20,285 bases of DNA from UBA7672 sp031419455 (lineage in GTDB: Bacteria > Pseudomonadota > Alphaproteobacteria > Caulobacterales > Hyphomonadaceae), in contig JANOKS010000068.1 of NCBI GenBank assembly GCA_031419455.1, positions 1 through 20,285 of the forward strand. The letters are read 5' to 3'. A program made the translations under genes and the position numbers. The notes under the pieces were generated by a model, which did no database searches, had not been told where the DNA came from, and saw nothing but the letters and a program-made list of their open reading frames with translations. Below, in pieces: positions 13,306 through 20,285 of the stretch. Positions within the stretch are counted from its first letter, which is position 1, and each line of letters starts with the position of its first letter.

Positions 13306-14514
13306 TTAACGGGTCGCGGCCTGCATCAGGCTGGGCAAGTCGCCGAGGTCGCCCCCGGCCTCGCGTGCGAACAGTTTTCGGGCAGGCGGAATTGCGCCTG
13401 CCAACGCCATGGCTGCGCCTGCCGCCAGCCGCACCGGCAAGGCGGAGGTGAAGGTGCGCGCGAAGCCTTCCATCGCGGCGGCCGTCGCCACCACGTCGCC
13501 GCGCCGCCAGCGCGTGTAGGGGGCAAGCGCACCTGCCGCGCCGATATCGAGACCGGCGCGGGCGGCGTACTGAATGACATCGACCAGCGCTGCAATGTCC
13601 TTGAGGCCAAGATTGAGCCCCTGCCCCGCCAGCGGATGGATGACGTGGGCGGCGTCGCCTGCCAGTGCAACACGCGGACCCTCGAAGCGCTCGGCGATAT
13701 AGAGGCCGATGGGGAAACTGACGCGCGGCCCAGCGAGCTTGGCACCTGGAATGAAATCACCGGCGCGCTTGGCCAGCTCCAGCTCGAACCCGTGCGCGTC
13801 CAGATCGACCAGCGCAGATGCAACCGCAGCCCTCTCGGTCCAGATCAGGTTGGCGCGATCGCCCTCGAGCGGCAGCACCGCCATCGGTCCGCTCGGGAGA
13901 AACACCTGCCGCGCCACGCCATTGTGCGGCCTTGCGAGCTGCACCGTGGTCGAGACCGCGGCGGCGTCATAGTCATGTCCCTCAAAGCGAAGTCCGGCTT
14001 GGCGGCGCACGATCGAGCGCGCCCCATCGCAACCGACGACCAGAGGCGCATGCACTTCGCCGCCGGCAAGCTTCATCACGGCGCAGGGATCGCCGAACGT
14101 CACGCTTTCGATGCGCGCGCGCGCGAGCAGCGTGACGCGCTTCTCCGCCGCGACGGCTGCATGCAGCGCTTCGGCCAGCCCGCCCGCCTCGACCATGTAG
14201 CCGAGCACAGGCTCGCCGCTGTCTTCGGCGATGAAGGAGATGCCGCCGACGCGGCCTTCGGCGTCCACCTGCGTCACCGGCTCCGCCCCCGCCAGAAGGT
14301 GCGTCTCAAGCCCGAGCGCGCGAAAAATCCGCCAGCAACCATAGGCGACGAAATAGGCGCGCGTGTCGGTTGACCCTTCACACGGCGGCGGCGCGGCGTC
14401 CGCCACCACCACGTCGTACCCGCGTCGGGCGAGCGCCAGCGCCAGCGTCAGGCCGACGGGTCCCCCGCCCGCGATAGCGACGTCGCAACGGTGGATCGGG
14501 GACGAGCTGGTCAT
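13306..14514 (-). CDS. UbiH/UbiF/COQ6-family FAD-dependent hydroxylase
   Basis: 402-residue flavoprotein monooxygenase of the ubiquinone-biosynthesis group, hydroxylating the aromatic ring of the quinone precursor with O2 and NADPH at the membrane. Motifs: Rossmann GGGPVG at residues 16-21 (DVAIAGGGPVGLTLALALARR), the middle DG motif GCDGARS near residue 160, and the FAD ribityl-binding block GDAAHVIHPLAGQGLNLGLKD near 285-305, which is the signature of this family. Which ring position it acts on (UbiH, UbiF, UbiI or the broad UbiL type) cannot be told from sequence reading, so no symbol is given. It is the first gene of an apparent operon with the histidine kinase and ampG, and is separated from amtB by a terminator. 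Confidence 0.88.
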   Translation of the reverse strand: MTSSSPIHRCDVAIAGGGPVGLTLALALARRGYDVVVADAAPPPCEGSTDTRAYFVAYGCWRIFRALGLETHLLAGAEPVTQVDAEGRVGGISFIAEDSGEPVLGYMVEAGGLAEALHAAVAAEKRVTLLARARIESVTFGDPCAVMKLAGGEVHAPLVVGCDGARSIVRRQAGLRFEGHDYDAAAVSTTVQLARPHNGVARQVFLPSGPMAVLPLEGDRANLIWTERAAVASALVDLDAHGFELELAKRAGDFIPGAKLAGPRVSFPIGLYIAERFEGPRVALAGDAAHVIHPLAGQGLNLGLKDIAALVDVIQYAARAGLDIGAAGALAPYTRWRRGDVVATAAAMEGFARTFTSALPVRLAAGAAMALAGAIPPARKLFAREAGGDLGDLPSLMQAATR

Positions 14515-14540
14515 GCCCCTGATCTAGTCCATCGCGGCCC

Positions 14541-14576
14541 AAAAGAAAAAGGGGCGCGACCGCAAGGCCGCGCCCC
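14541..14576 (-). terminator. Intrinsic terminator of amtB
   Basis: On the minus strand an 8-bp stem GGGGCGCG / CGCGCCCC (14576-14569 and 14558-14551), loop of 10 bases, followed by TTTTTCTTTT. It starts 50 bases after the amtB stop and separates amtB from the UbiH-kinase-ampG group. Confidence 0.85.
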
Positions 14577-14626
14577 ATCTCTCTTTTCACCTGGCGCCGC
14601 GCCGGCAGCGCCAGTCTTCGAGGAAC

Positions 14627-16225
14627 CTACGGGTGGTAGGCCGCCTCGCCGTGCTCGTTGATGTCGATACCTTCTTCCTCGACCTCCTGCGACACGCGGC
14701 CGCCGGTGGTAAGTTTGACGATGAACCACACGATCGAGGAGGCGATTGCCGACCACACGACGGTGAGGCCGACGCCCATGGTCTGGTACGTGACCTGTGC
14801 GGTCATGTCGTAGGCCAGAGCGCCGCAAGTTGCGGTTGCCGCGTCGCATGTCGAGAAGTCGACAATGCCCGCGCCGCCCAGGAGCGGATCGACGAGGATG
14901 CCCGTGCCGATGGCGCCGATGATGCCGCCGATGGCGTGGATGCCGAAGGCGTCGAGGCTGTCGTCATACTTCAGCGCGTTCTTGATGACCGAGCAGAAGA
15001 TGACGCAGACCGGCGAGACGATCAGGCCCAGCACGATCGCGCCGACCGGACCGGCAAAGCCGGCTGCCGGCGTGATCGCCACGAGACCCGCAACGATGCC
15101 CGACGCCGCGCCCAGCATGGACGGACGGCGACGCAGCGCCCATTCGACGATCACCCATGACAGACCCGCAGCGGCCGTGGCCAGCAGCGTGTTGATCATG
15201 GCGAGTGCGGCATAGCCGTTCGCTTCGAGGTTGGAGCCGGCGTTGAAGCCGAACCAGCCGACCCATAGCAGGCCCGCGCCGACATAGGTCAGCACCAGCG
15301 AGTGGGGAGCCATCGGCGACTGTTTGTAGCCAAGGCGCGGTCCGAGGATGATTGCGCCCATCAGCGCGGCAATGCCCGCATTGATGTGCACGACCGTGCC
15401 GCCGGCAAAGTCCAGCGCGCCCCAGGCCCAGATCTGGCCTGCGCCGTCGGCGAGCATCGTTGCATCCTGGCCGATGGCCGAGGTCGCGCCAGCCCACCAC
15501 CAGACCATGTGCGCCATGGGATAGTAGGAGAGGAGCGGCCAGAGCACCGCGAAGATCACGACGCCCGCAAACTTCAGACGTTCAGCAACGCCGCCAAGCA
15601 CGAGGGCCGCGGTGATGCAGGCGAAGGTCATCTGGAAGGCGACGAAGACGAGTTCCGGGATGTAGACGCCGACCGAGAACGTTTCGACGTTCGAGGCGGG
15701 CCCAACTCCCTGAAGGAACAGCTTGCTTGTGCCGCCGATGAAATTGTCGAGATCGCCGCCGCTGGTGAAGGCGAGGCTGTAACCCCACAGGCACCACGCG
15801 ATCATGCCGATCACGGTCACGGTGGTGACCTGCATCAGCATCGACAACATGTTCTTGGTGCGGACCAGACCACCGTAGAACAGTGCGAGGCCCGGCACGA
15901 TCATCAGGAGGACAAGGACGGTCGAGACGAGCATCCAGGTCGTGTCGCCCTTGTCTGGCGGCGGCCAGGACGGAGCGGCCTCTTCTTCAGCAGGCGCCGC
16001 TTCCTCGGGCGCCGCCTCGACTGCCTCGACAGCTTCGACTGCAGGCGCTGCGGCGTCCGGAGCGACCGCGGGCGTTTCGGCGACTGGCGGAGCGTCTGTC
16101 GGCTGCTGTGCCGAAGCCGGGCTCAGCGTCGTGAACATGACGGCGGCGGCGATTGCCGCCAATCCGGCCTTCAGGCCGGTCCCCCAAAGCGAAAGTCGAT
16201 CCAGTCGACTGATCTTGTTAAACAT
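14627..16225 (-). CDS. amtB: Ammonium transporter AmtB
   Basis: 532 residues from the ATG at 16225, chosen because AGGGGAG lies 5 bases upstream and a good signal peptide follows (MFNKISRLDRLSLWGTG..., cleavage after SPASA, residue 39); the longer frame to 16381 adds 52 residues without membrane character. Conserved Amt features: FYGGLVRTKN, the AFQMTFACITAALVLGGVAER helix, WPLLSYYPMAHMVW, and the pore twin histidines His280 (VVHINAG) and His430 (FGIHAIGG), exactly 150 residues apart as in E. coli AmtB. The protein conducts ammonium across the inner membrane and is gated by PII. Two oddities: a roughly 55-residue Ala/Glu/Pro-rich stretch (with VEAVEAVEAA) between the signal peptide and the first helix, and no glnK beside the gene. 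No sigma-54 promoter was found upstream. Confidence 0.95.
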   Translation of the reverse strand: MFNKISRLDRLSLWGTGLKAGLAAIAAAVMFTTLSPASAQQPTDAPPVAETPAVAPDAAAPAVEAVEAVEAAPEEAAPAEEEAAPSWPPPDKGDTTWMLVSTVLVLLMIVPGLALFYGGLVRTKNMLSMLMQVTTVTVIGMIAWCLWGYSLAFTSGGDLDNFIGGTSKLFLQGVGPASNVETFSVGVYIPELVFVAFQMTFACITAALVLGGVAERLKFAGVVIFAVLWPLLSYYPMAHMVWWWAGATSAIGQDATMLADGAGQIWAWGALDFAGGTVVHINAGIAALMGAIILGPRLGYKQSPMAPHSLVLTYVGAGLLWVGWFGFNAGSNLEANGYAALAMINTLLATAAAGLSWVIVEWALRRRPSMLGAASGIVAGLVAITPAAGFAGPVGAIVLGLIVSPVCVIFCSVIKNALKYDDSLDAFGIHAIGGIIGAIGTGILVDPLLGGAGIVDFSTCDAATATCGALAYDMTAQVTYQTMGVGLTVVWSAIASSIVWFIVKLTTGGRVSQEVEEEGIDINEHGEAAYHP

Positions 16226-16421
16226 TTGTCTCCCCTGAGGTTGGCAACGCAACCGGCGCATACGAACGCACCCCCTCAGACCCGAACGACCCCCGGGAGA
16301 TGCGTCTGCGATAGGGGGTGGGGCATGCCTCGCGGACAAGCAGACCGCGCGCCGCACTTCGGGACTCACAGCGGATTGCACAATAATTAGGCGCCAGCCT
16401 CGTCGCTCGCTGCCCTTAAGA

Positions 16422-16436
16422 GCAAGATTTTCTTGC
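16422..16436. promoter_or_regulatory. Perfect inverted repeat, candidate operator between amtB and ftsK
   Basis: GCAAGA-TTT-TCTTGC, a perfect 6-bp dyad with 3-base spacing. It lies just upstream of a CATAAT hexamer (16444-16449), a good -10 match for a plus-strand start near 16456, so it would overlap the -35 region of the putative small RNA promoter; no good -35 hexamer is present. It could equally act on amtB, whose start is about 200 bases away. Confidence 0.35.
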
Positions 16437-16449
16437 AGTGCACCATAAT

Positions 16450-16566
16450 CCGGGGCCGCACGTGCGGAGCCGGCAAACGGCGCTACACGGATCGGATGAA
16501 CGGTCGCAAGGCTGGATCATGGGGATAGGTCCCGGATGCGCCCTCGCGCGTCCGGGACCCTTTTTT
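16450..16566 (+). ncRNA. Candidate small RNA upstream of ftsK
   Basis: A plus-strand intrinsic terminator at 16528-16566 has no protein gene in front of it: the closest upstream CDS, amtB, points the other way. The approximately 110 bases before it contain a stable hairpin at 16450-16473 (CCGG, internal GG/AG mismatch, CCGC, loop ACGT). A CATAAT -10-like hexamer at 16444-16449 would start transcription near 16456. The sequence matches neither SRP RNA, tmRNA nor RNase P RNA. Alternatively the terminator is a premature stop in a long ftsK leader. The 5' end is a guess. Confidence 0.45.
16528..16566 (+). terminator. Strong intrinsic terminator without an upstream protein gene
   Basis: Stem GGTCCCGGATGCG / CGCGTCCGGGACC, 13 pairs including one U-G pair (16528-16540 with 16547-16559), 6-base loop, then C and six T (16561-16566). 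It is oriented on the plus strand, 138 bases before the ftsK start. Confidence 0.85.
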
Positions 16567-16704
16567 GCCCGAAATTACAACAGCAGCGTAACGATATATT
16601 CCCGCCAAACCGCTACGAGCAGCCCGCTTTGGTAGCGCCCCGTTAAGCCCCGCCGCGCCAGTGTTGTCCTGCTAATTTAACCTTGTTCCAGCGAGGACGA
16701 AGGC

Positions 16705-19269
16705 ATGCCGCATCCGCGTGCGCCCCATTCCGAGGACCACGGCGGCGACGCGCGCGGCTCAAGCGCGTTCAGCCGGTTCCTCTCGGGGCTGGCCGCCTTC
16801 TCGGCCGGCGTCTTCATCTGCGGGGCGTGTTCGTCCTATTCGGCTGGCGACCCGAGCTTCAACATGGCCGTCGCGCGCCTGCGCGACGCCGCCACCGGCC
16901 TGGTCAGCGAGGCGGGGCCTGAGAACATGTTCGGCCATGTCGGCGCGGCTTTTGGCGACATGCTGATGCAGGGCTTTGGCTGGACCGCAATCCTGCTTGG
17001 CTTCGGGCTGATGATCGGCGGGGTTCGCCGCGCCTTCGGTATCGGCCAGCAGGATCCAGCCGCCTGGATGTGGGGCCTTGCCGCCATCCTTTTCGCCGCG
17101 TGCTGCCTCGCCGAATGGCCGATCCCGAAATCGTGGGACATGTCGGCAGGGCTTGGCGGCGTGGTTGGCGAGGTGATGCTCGCGATCGCCTCGACGCCGT
17201 TTGCGGCGCTGAAGATTCCCGAAGCGCAGGTGTGGGCCTCCGCCCTCGCCGGCCTTTGCACCATTCTCTTCGCTGCAATGGCGATGGGCATGGGCGCAAG
17301 CGACGCGACCTCGCTGTGGCGCGCGCTCACGACGAAGCCCGAGCGGGATATGGAGATGGAGCCGCAACGCGCCGTGGTGGGCGTGCCCGCCCTCGCCTCG
17401 CGCCCCGTCGCCGCCGGCGGATTGATGCAAGGCGTAATGCGTCTGCTCGGCCAACGCCCACGCGAAGTGATCGAGCCGATCGTCTACACCGAAGAAGACG
17501 GGTTCGAGGATGGCGAGCGCGGCTTCTTCAACGCCGTCGAGAATTCCGAAACGCAGGCGCGCCAGCGGCCGATCGTTCCACGCGTCCTCGAAGGCCGTCC
17601 GGTTCCTGATGCGGCGCTTCCCGTCGCAGCGGCGCCGGCCACGCCGCGCACCATCTCGCGTCCGTCGCAGCCCTCCTCCGCCAGCCAGCAATCATCGCAA
17701 CGCCCCGCGCAGCAGTCTGCGCGCGTGCGCGACCCGAACACCGCCGTGCCGCCGATCGAACTGCTCGACGTTCCGCCGCCGCGGCGGTCGGAGGTCGACG
17801 AGGCCCGCCTGCTCGACATGGCGGATCGCCTCGCCGGCGTGCTCAACGAGTTCGGCATCAAGGGGCGCATCACCGAAGTTCGTCCCGGTCCTGTCGTCAC
17901 GCTGTTCGAGCTCGAACCTGCCGCTGGCGTGCGCTCGTCGAAAGTCATCGCGCTGGCCGAAGACATCGCACGCGCCATGTCGGCGACGTCTGCGCGCGTC
18001 GCAGTCATCCCGGGCCGCAACGCCATCGGCATCGAGTTGCCCAACCCCAATCGCGAGACGGTGTACCTGCGCGACCTGCTCTCCTCCAACGAGTTCACGC
18101 GCGCGCGCATGGCGCTCCCGCTGGCGCTGGGTGAATCGATCGAAGGCCAGCCTCAGATCGGCGACCTCGGCAAGATGCCTCACCTGCTGATCGCGGGCAC
18201 CACCGGCTCGGGCAAGTCGGTCGGCATCAACGCGATGATCCTGTCGCTGATGTTCAAGCTGCCGCCCGAGAAGTGCCGCTTCATCATGATCGACCCGAAA
18301 ATGCTGGAACTCTCGATCTACGAGGGCATCCCTCACCTGCTCGCCCCGGTCGTGACCGATCCGCAGAAGGCCGTGCTGGCCCTGAAGTGGGTCGTGCGCG
18401 AAATGGAGAGCCGCTACGAGATCATGTCGAAGATGGGCGTGCGCAACCTCGCCGGCTTCAACCAGAAGGCCGAGGAAGCGGCGGCGCGCGGCGAGCACCT
18501 CACGCGCCAGGTGCAGACCGGCTGGAACAAGGAGACCGGCGAGGCGATCTGGGAAAACGAGGCGATGAAGCCCGAGCCCATGCCGCATATCGTTGTGATT
18601 ATCGATGAAATGGCCGACCTGATGCTCGTCGCCGGCAAGGACATCGAAGGCGCCGTCCAGCGTATCGCCCAGATGGCGCGCGCGGCCGGCATCCACCTGA
18701 TCACCGCGACGCAGCGTCCTTCGGTCGACGTCATCACCGGCACGATCAAGGCGAACTTCCCGACGCGTATTTCGTACATGGTCACGACCAAGATCGACTC
18801 GCGCACCATCCTTGGCGAACAGGGCGCCGAACAGCTCCTCGGCATGGGCGACCTTCTCTGGATGCAGTCGGGCGGCAAGATCAGCCGCGTCCACGGTCCG
18901 TTCGTGAAGGACGAGGAAGTCGAGCGCGTGGTCAACTGGCTCAAGGACCAGGGCACGCCTCAATATGTGGAAGGCATCACCGATCCGGTGGAAGAAGAAG
19001 CTTCCGTCGCTGACGCCGCCTTCGGCACGTCGTCGGGCGATCCGGAAGAGGACATGTACCGCGAGGCCGTCACCGCCGTGGTGCGCGACAAGCGGCCGAC
19101 CACCTCCTACGTCCAGCGCGTGCTGCGCATCGGCTACAATCGCGCAGCCAGCATGATCGAGCGGATGGAGCGCGAAGGCGTCATCTCCGCCGCCGACCAC
19201 GCCGGCAAGCGCCAGATCCTCACGCGTGACGCAGGCCGCGCCGCCGACCGCGACGACGACGCGGCCTAG
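16705..19269 (+). CDS. ftsK: DNA translocase FtsK
   Basis: 854 residues. FtsK sits at the division septum and pumps chromosome DNA towards dif for dimer resolution. The N-terminal membrane part has four or five hydrophobic segments (about 25-47, 91-110, 118-137, 150-170, 176-198). A Pro/Gln/Ser-rich linker follows (about 215-345, with SSASQQSSQRPAQQ). The motor has Walker A GTTGSGKS at 498-505 and Walker B VVIIDEMADL with Asp634-Glu635, plus the TQRPSVDVITG motif. The C-terminal winged-helix gamma domain that reads KOPS sequences is present (about 785-854, YVQRVLRIGYNRAASMIERMEREGVIS). GAGGACGAAGG precedes the ATG. TTAACC at 16677-16682 resembles half a CtrA box, only weak support for cell-cycle control. 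Confidence 0.95.
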   Translation: MPHPRAPHSEDHGGDARGSSAFSRFLSGLAAFSAGVFICGACSSYSAGDPSFNMAVARLRDAATGLVSEAGPENMFGHVGAAFGDMLMQGFGWTAILLGFGLMIGGVRRAFGIGQQDPAAWMWGLAAILFAACCLAEWPIPKSWDMSAGLGGVVGEVMLAIASTPFAALKIPEAQVWASALAGLCTILFAAMAMGMGASDATSLWRALTTKPERDMEMEPQRAVVGVPALASRPVAAGGLMQGVMRLLGQRPREVIEPIVYTEEDGFEDGERGFFNAVENSETQARQRPIVPRVLEGRPVPDAALPVAAAPATPRTISRPSQPSSASQQSSQRPAQQSARVRDPNTAVPPIELLDVPPPRRSEVDEARLLDMADRLAGVLNEFGIKGRITEVRPGPVVTLFELEPAAGVRSSKVIALAEDIARAMSATSARVAVIPGRNAIGIELPNPNRETVYLRDLLSSNEFTRARMALPLALGESIEGQPQIGDLGKMPHLLIAGTTGSGKSVGINAMILSLMFKLPPEKCRFIMIDPKMLELSIYEGIPHLLAPVVTDPQKAVLALKWVVREMESRYEIMSKMGVRNLAGFNQKAEEAAARGEHLTRQVQTGWNKETGEAIWENEAMKPEPMPHIVVIIDEMADLMLVAGKDIEGAVQRIAQMARAAGIHLITATQRPSVDVITGTIKANFPTRISYMVTTKIDSRTILGEQGAEQLLGMGDLLWMQSGGKISRVHGPFVKDEEVERVVNWLKDQGTPQYVEGITDPVEEEASVADAAFGTSSGDPEEDMYREAVTAVVRDKRPTTSYVQRVLRIGYNRAASMIERMEREGVISAADHAGKRQILTRDAGRAADRDDDAA

Positions 19270-19289
19270 CCACATTCGCGGTTGCAGCA

Positions 19290-19321
19290 AAAAAGGCCGG
19301 CTCATCCGAGCCGGCCTTTTT
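19290..19321. terminator. Bidirectional intrinsic terminator between ftsK and the small hypothetical gene
   Basis: Perfect 9-bp stem GGCCGGCTC / GAGCCGGCC (19295-19303, 19308-19316), loop ATCC, TTTTT on the plus side and a run of A before it, which gives a T-tract on the minus side. It lies between two convergent genes. Confidence 0.9.
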
Positions 19322-19342
19322 AGTTGAATGCTGCGGTCCGCC

Positions 19343-19621
19343 CTACTCCGCGGACGCCTCTTCCGCTTTCGCGGCCTTGCGCTGGGCGGCTTTCTTGGCG
19401 CGGGCGTCAGCCATGTCCTTCTGGCGCGTGACCTTCTTTTCGGCCGCCTCTGTCGCGCGGGTCTTTTTGCGTTCGACGAGCGCATTGGCGATAATTGGCA
19501 GGAGGCGTGTGGCCTCGGCCTGCTGTTTGGAGGCAGCGCCCTTGGAAATCCGCTCGGCATTGTCGTGGAGGTTCTCCAGCTCCTTGTCCGTCAGCTGGGG
19601 AATTCTGTCTTCGATTGACAC
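19343..19621 (-). CDS. Small hypothetical protein with Lys/Ala-rich tail
   Basis: 92 residues from a GTG at 19621, chosen because AAGGAG stands 7 bases before it; the longer frame to 19708 adds 29 residues without a better site. The first half (SIEDRIPQLTDKELENLHDNAER..., then AEATRLLPIIANALVERK) looks like a short helical domain. The second half is a highly charged helix of alternating Lys, Ala, Glu and Arg (KKAAQRKAAKAEEASAE), possibly nucleic-acid binding or coiled-coil. I do not recognise the family by name. It is divergent from the cold-shock gene and converges on ftsK with a shared terminator. Codon use matches the neighbours, so it looks native. No function is assigned. Confidence 0.8.
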   Translation of the reverse strand: MSIEDRIPQLTDKELENLHDNAERISKGAASKQQAEATRLLPIIANALVERKKTRATEAAEKKVTRQKDMADARAKKAAQRKAAKAEEASAE

Positions 19622-19741
19622 CGGGGACTCCTTGTGGGCGCCCTCCGTGCAGGCATGCGCCAGCGCTTCCAAAGAACGACCGCTATGAGATGCGCTCAGA
19701 AGGGCCAATAATCAAGGCAAAGTGACCGGCGCCGAACGCTT

Positions 19742-19770
19742 TTGCCAACAGCTTCCAGATGCGCTATAAG
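19742..19770 (+). promoter_or_regulatory. Sigma-70-type promoter of the cold-shock gene
   Basis: TTGCCA (19742-19747), a 17-base spacer, then TATAAG (19765-19770). Both hexamers are close to consensus with ideal spacing. The predicted start near 19777 gives a leader of about 147 bases before the csp start codon. Apart from this promoter and leader, the 302 bases between the small hypothetical gene and the cold-shock gene show nothing else I can name. Confidence 0.65.
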
Positions 19771-19923
19771 CCCGCCATCGAGTTTCGGCCGACGACTTGG
19801 CCTGACGCCGCCCATACTTGGCTAACGGCGCCCGCTGACGACATCCACCTACGCTTGATGCTCCAAGGACGGATCGCGTTCGCGCGGACGTCGTCACGTT
19901 TGATTTACAAGGAAGACCCAGAA

Positions 19924-20133
19924 ATGGCGACCGGAACTGTTAAATGGTTCAACACCACAAAAGGCTACGGCTTCATCCAGCCGGATAACGGCGCGAAGGA
20001 CGTTTTCGTCCACATCAGCGCCGTGGAAGCTGCCGGCCTTCGTGGCCTCGTCGACGGCCAGAAAGTGACCTTCGAAGAACAAGCCGACAAGCGCTCCGGC
20101 AAAATGTCGGCCGTGAACCTGCGCGTCAGCTAA
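19924..20133 (+). CDS. CspA-family cold-shock protein
   Basis: 69-residue single cold-shock domain that binds single-stranded RNA and DNA and acts as an RNA chaperone. The start is ATG in MATGTVKWFN, the family N terminus, with AAGGAAG about 8 bases upstream; a longer open frame to 19759 is leader sequence. RNP1 is KGYGFI and RNP2 is VFVHIS, both intact, and the C-terminal EEQADKRSGKMSAVNLRV is typical of alphaproteobacterial CspA. The long leader suggests post-transcriptional control as in other csp genes. Alphaproteobacteria carry several paralogues, so the exact symbol is left open and cold induction is not certain. Confidence 0.95.
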   Translation: MATGTVKWFNTTKGYGFIQPDNGAKDVFVHISAVEAAGLRGLVDGQKVTFEEQADKRSGKMSAVNLRVS

Positions 20134-20199
20134 CCCTGTCGCCAAATGGCTGTCCTGATGGCGAGCGCGTGCAGCCGCGCCGCTGACAGGAACGAGAAA

Positions 20200-20240
20200 G
20201 GCCGGCCCCCCGACTTTGATGTCAGGGGCCGGCCTTTTTT
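20200..20240 (+). terminator. Intrinsic terminator of the cold-shock gene
   Basis: 10-bp stem GGCCGGCCCC / GGGGCCGGCC (20200-20209 and 20225-20234) with a further GAC/GTC pairing inside, then six T (20235-20240). It stands 66 bases after the csp stop. Nothing recognisable is seen in the last 45 bases of the window. Confidence 0.9.
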
Positions 20241-20285
20241 CATTTCAGATAGCAGCCCCAGGCAGCCGCCGCGGATTGCGCCTAG

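Noticed and set aside
12340..14373. 677-codon open frame on the plus strand
   Set aside because: Antisense to the histidine kinase and the UbiH-family gene, both with complete motifs; it even bridges the gap between them, as a shadow frame does.
16226..16450. Sigma-54 or NtrC control of amtB
   Set aside because: No GG-N10-GC element of the right type on the minus strand, and only isolated TGCAC half-sites near 16377 and 16438.
16438..16635. 65-codon plus-strand open frame between amtB and ftsK
   Set aside because: Runs straight through the strong terminator at 16528-16566, has no ribosome site and no plausible protein pattern.
16643..16682. TTAA at 16643 and TTAACC at 16677 before ftsK as a CtrA box
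   Set aside because: The known site is TTAA-N7-TTAA; these are 30 bases apart, so only a half-site is present. TTAACC at 2214-2219 is likewise a lone half-site.
17692..19560. 622-codon open frame on the minus strand
   Set aside because: Antisense to ftsK, crosses the ftsK terminator, rich in His/Arg/Asp with no domain.
20241..20285. 3' end of a further minus-strand gene at the right edge
   Set aside because: The three minus frames either hit a stop within the edge or run into the csp terminator; too short to support a gene.

Overview
The window is high-GC, densely coded chromosomal DNA from an alphaproteobacterium. The gene set fits the Hyphomonadaceae/Caulobacterales side of the class: NAD-malic enzyme fused to a PTA domain next to mutS, glnD nearby, a CspA-type cold-shock gene, an AmpG-like permease and a four-to-five-helix FtsK. 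The taxon is an inference from gene content and protein style only. No insertion sequence, phage, CRISPR, tRNA or rRNA gene was seen.

Layout. Positions 1-426 (-) hold the 5' part of glnD. Positions 578-1710 (+) are a translationally overlapped pair, pnuC and a NadR-type nicotinamide riboside kinase, ending at a strong hairpin. Positions 1713-2315 form the most unusual region: two tandem minus-strand genes for 38- and 43-residue single-helix membrane proteins, both starting MNGLIKQ(S/T)KL, behind a consensus sigma-54 promoter with two GGCG-N5/6-CGCC palindromes upstream and an intrinsic terminator at the end. Positions 2374-7382 (-) carry mutS followed by an oligopeptidase B-like lipoprotein. 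The malic enzyme (7505-9772, +) diverges from mutS. Positions 9779-14514 (-) are an apparent operon: a UbiH-family hydroxylase, a soluble hybrid histidine kinase, and an AmpG-like transporter that overlaps the kinase by 4 bases. Positions 14627-16225 (-) hold amtB with its own terminator. The 479-base gap between amtB and ftsK contains a very good plus-strand intrinsic terminator with no coding gene in front of it, so it probably ends a small RNA. ftsK (16705-19269, +) converges on a small lysine/alanine-rich hypothetical protein, and a cold-shock gene with a long leader closes the window.

How the genes relate. Nitrogen signalling appears twice, as glnD (PII uridylyltransferase) and amtB (ammonium channel, normally gated by PII). 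A sigma-54 promoter, the promoter class often used with NtrC, sits between them in front of the mini-protein pair. That makes nitrogen control of the mini-proteins a reasonable hypothesis, but sigma-54 also serves flagellar and other regulons and no recognisable NtrC site was found. The best candidates for something undescribed are the sigma-54 mini-membrane-protein operon and the putative small RNA between amtB and ftsK.
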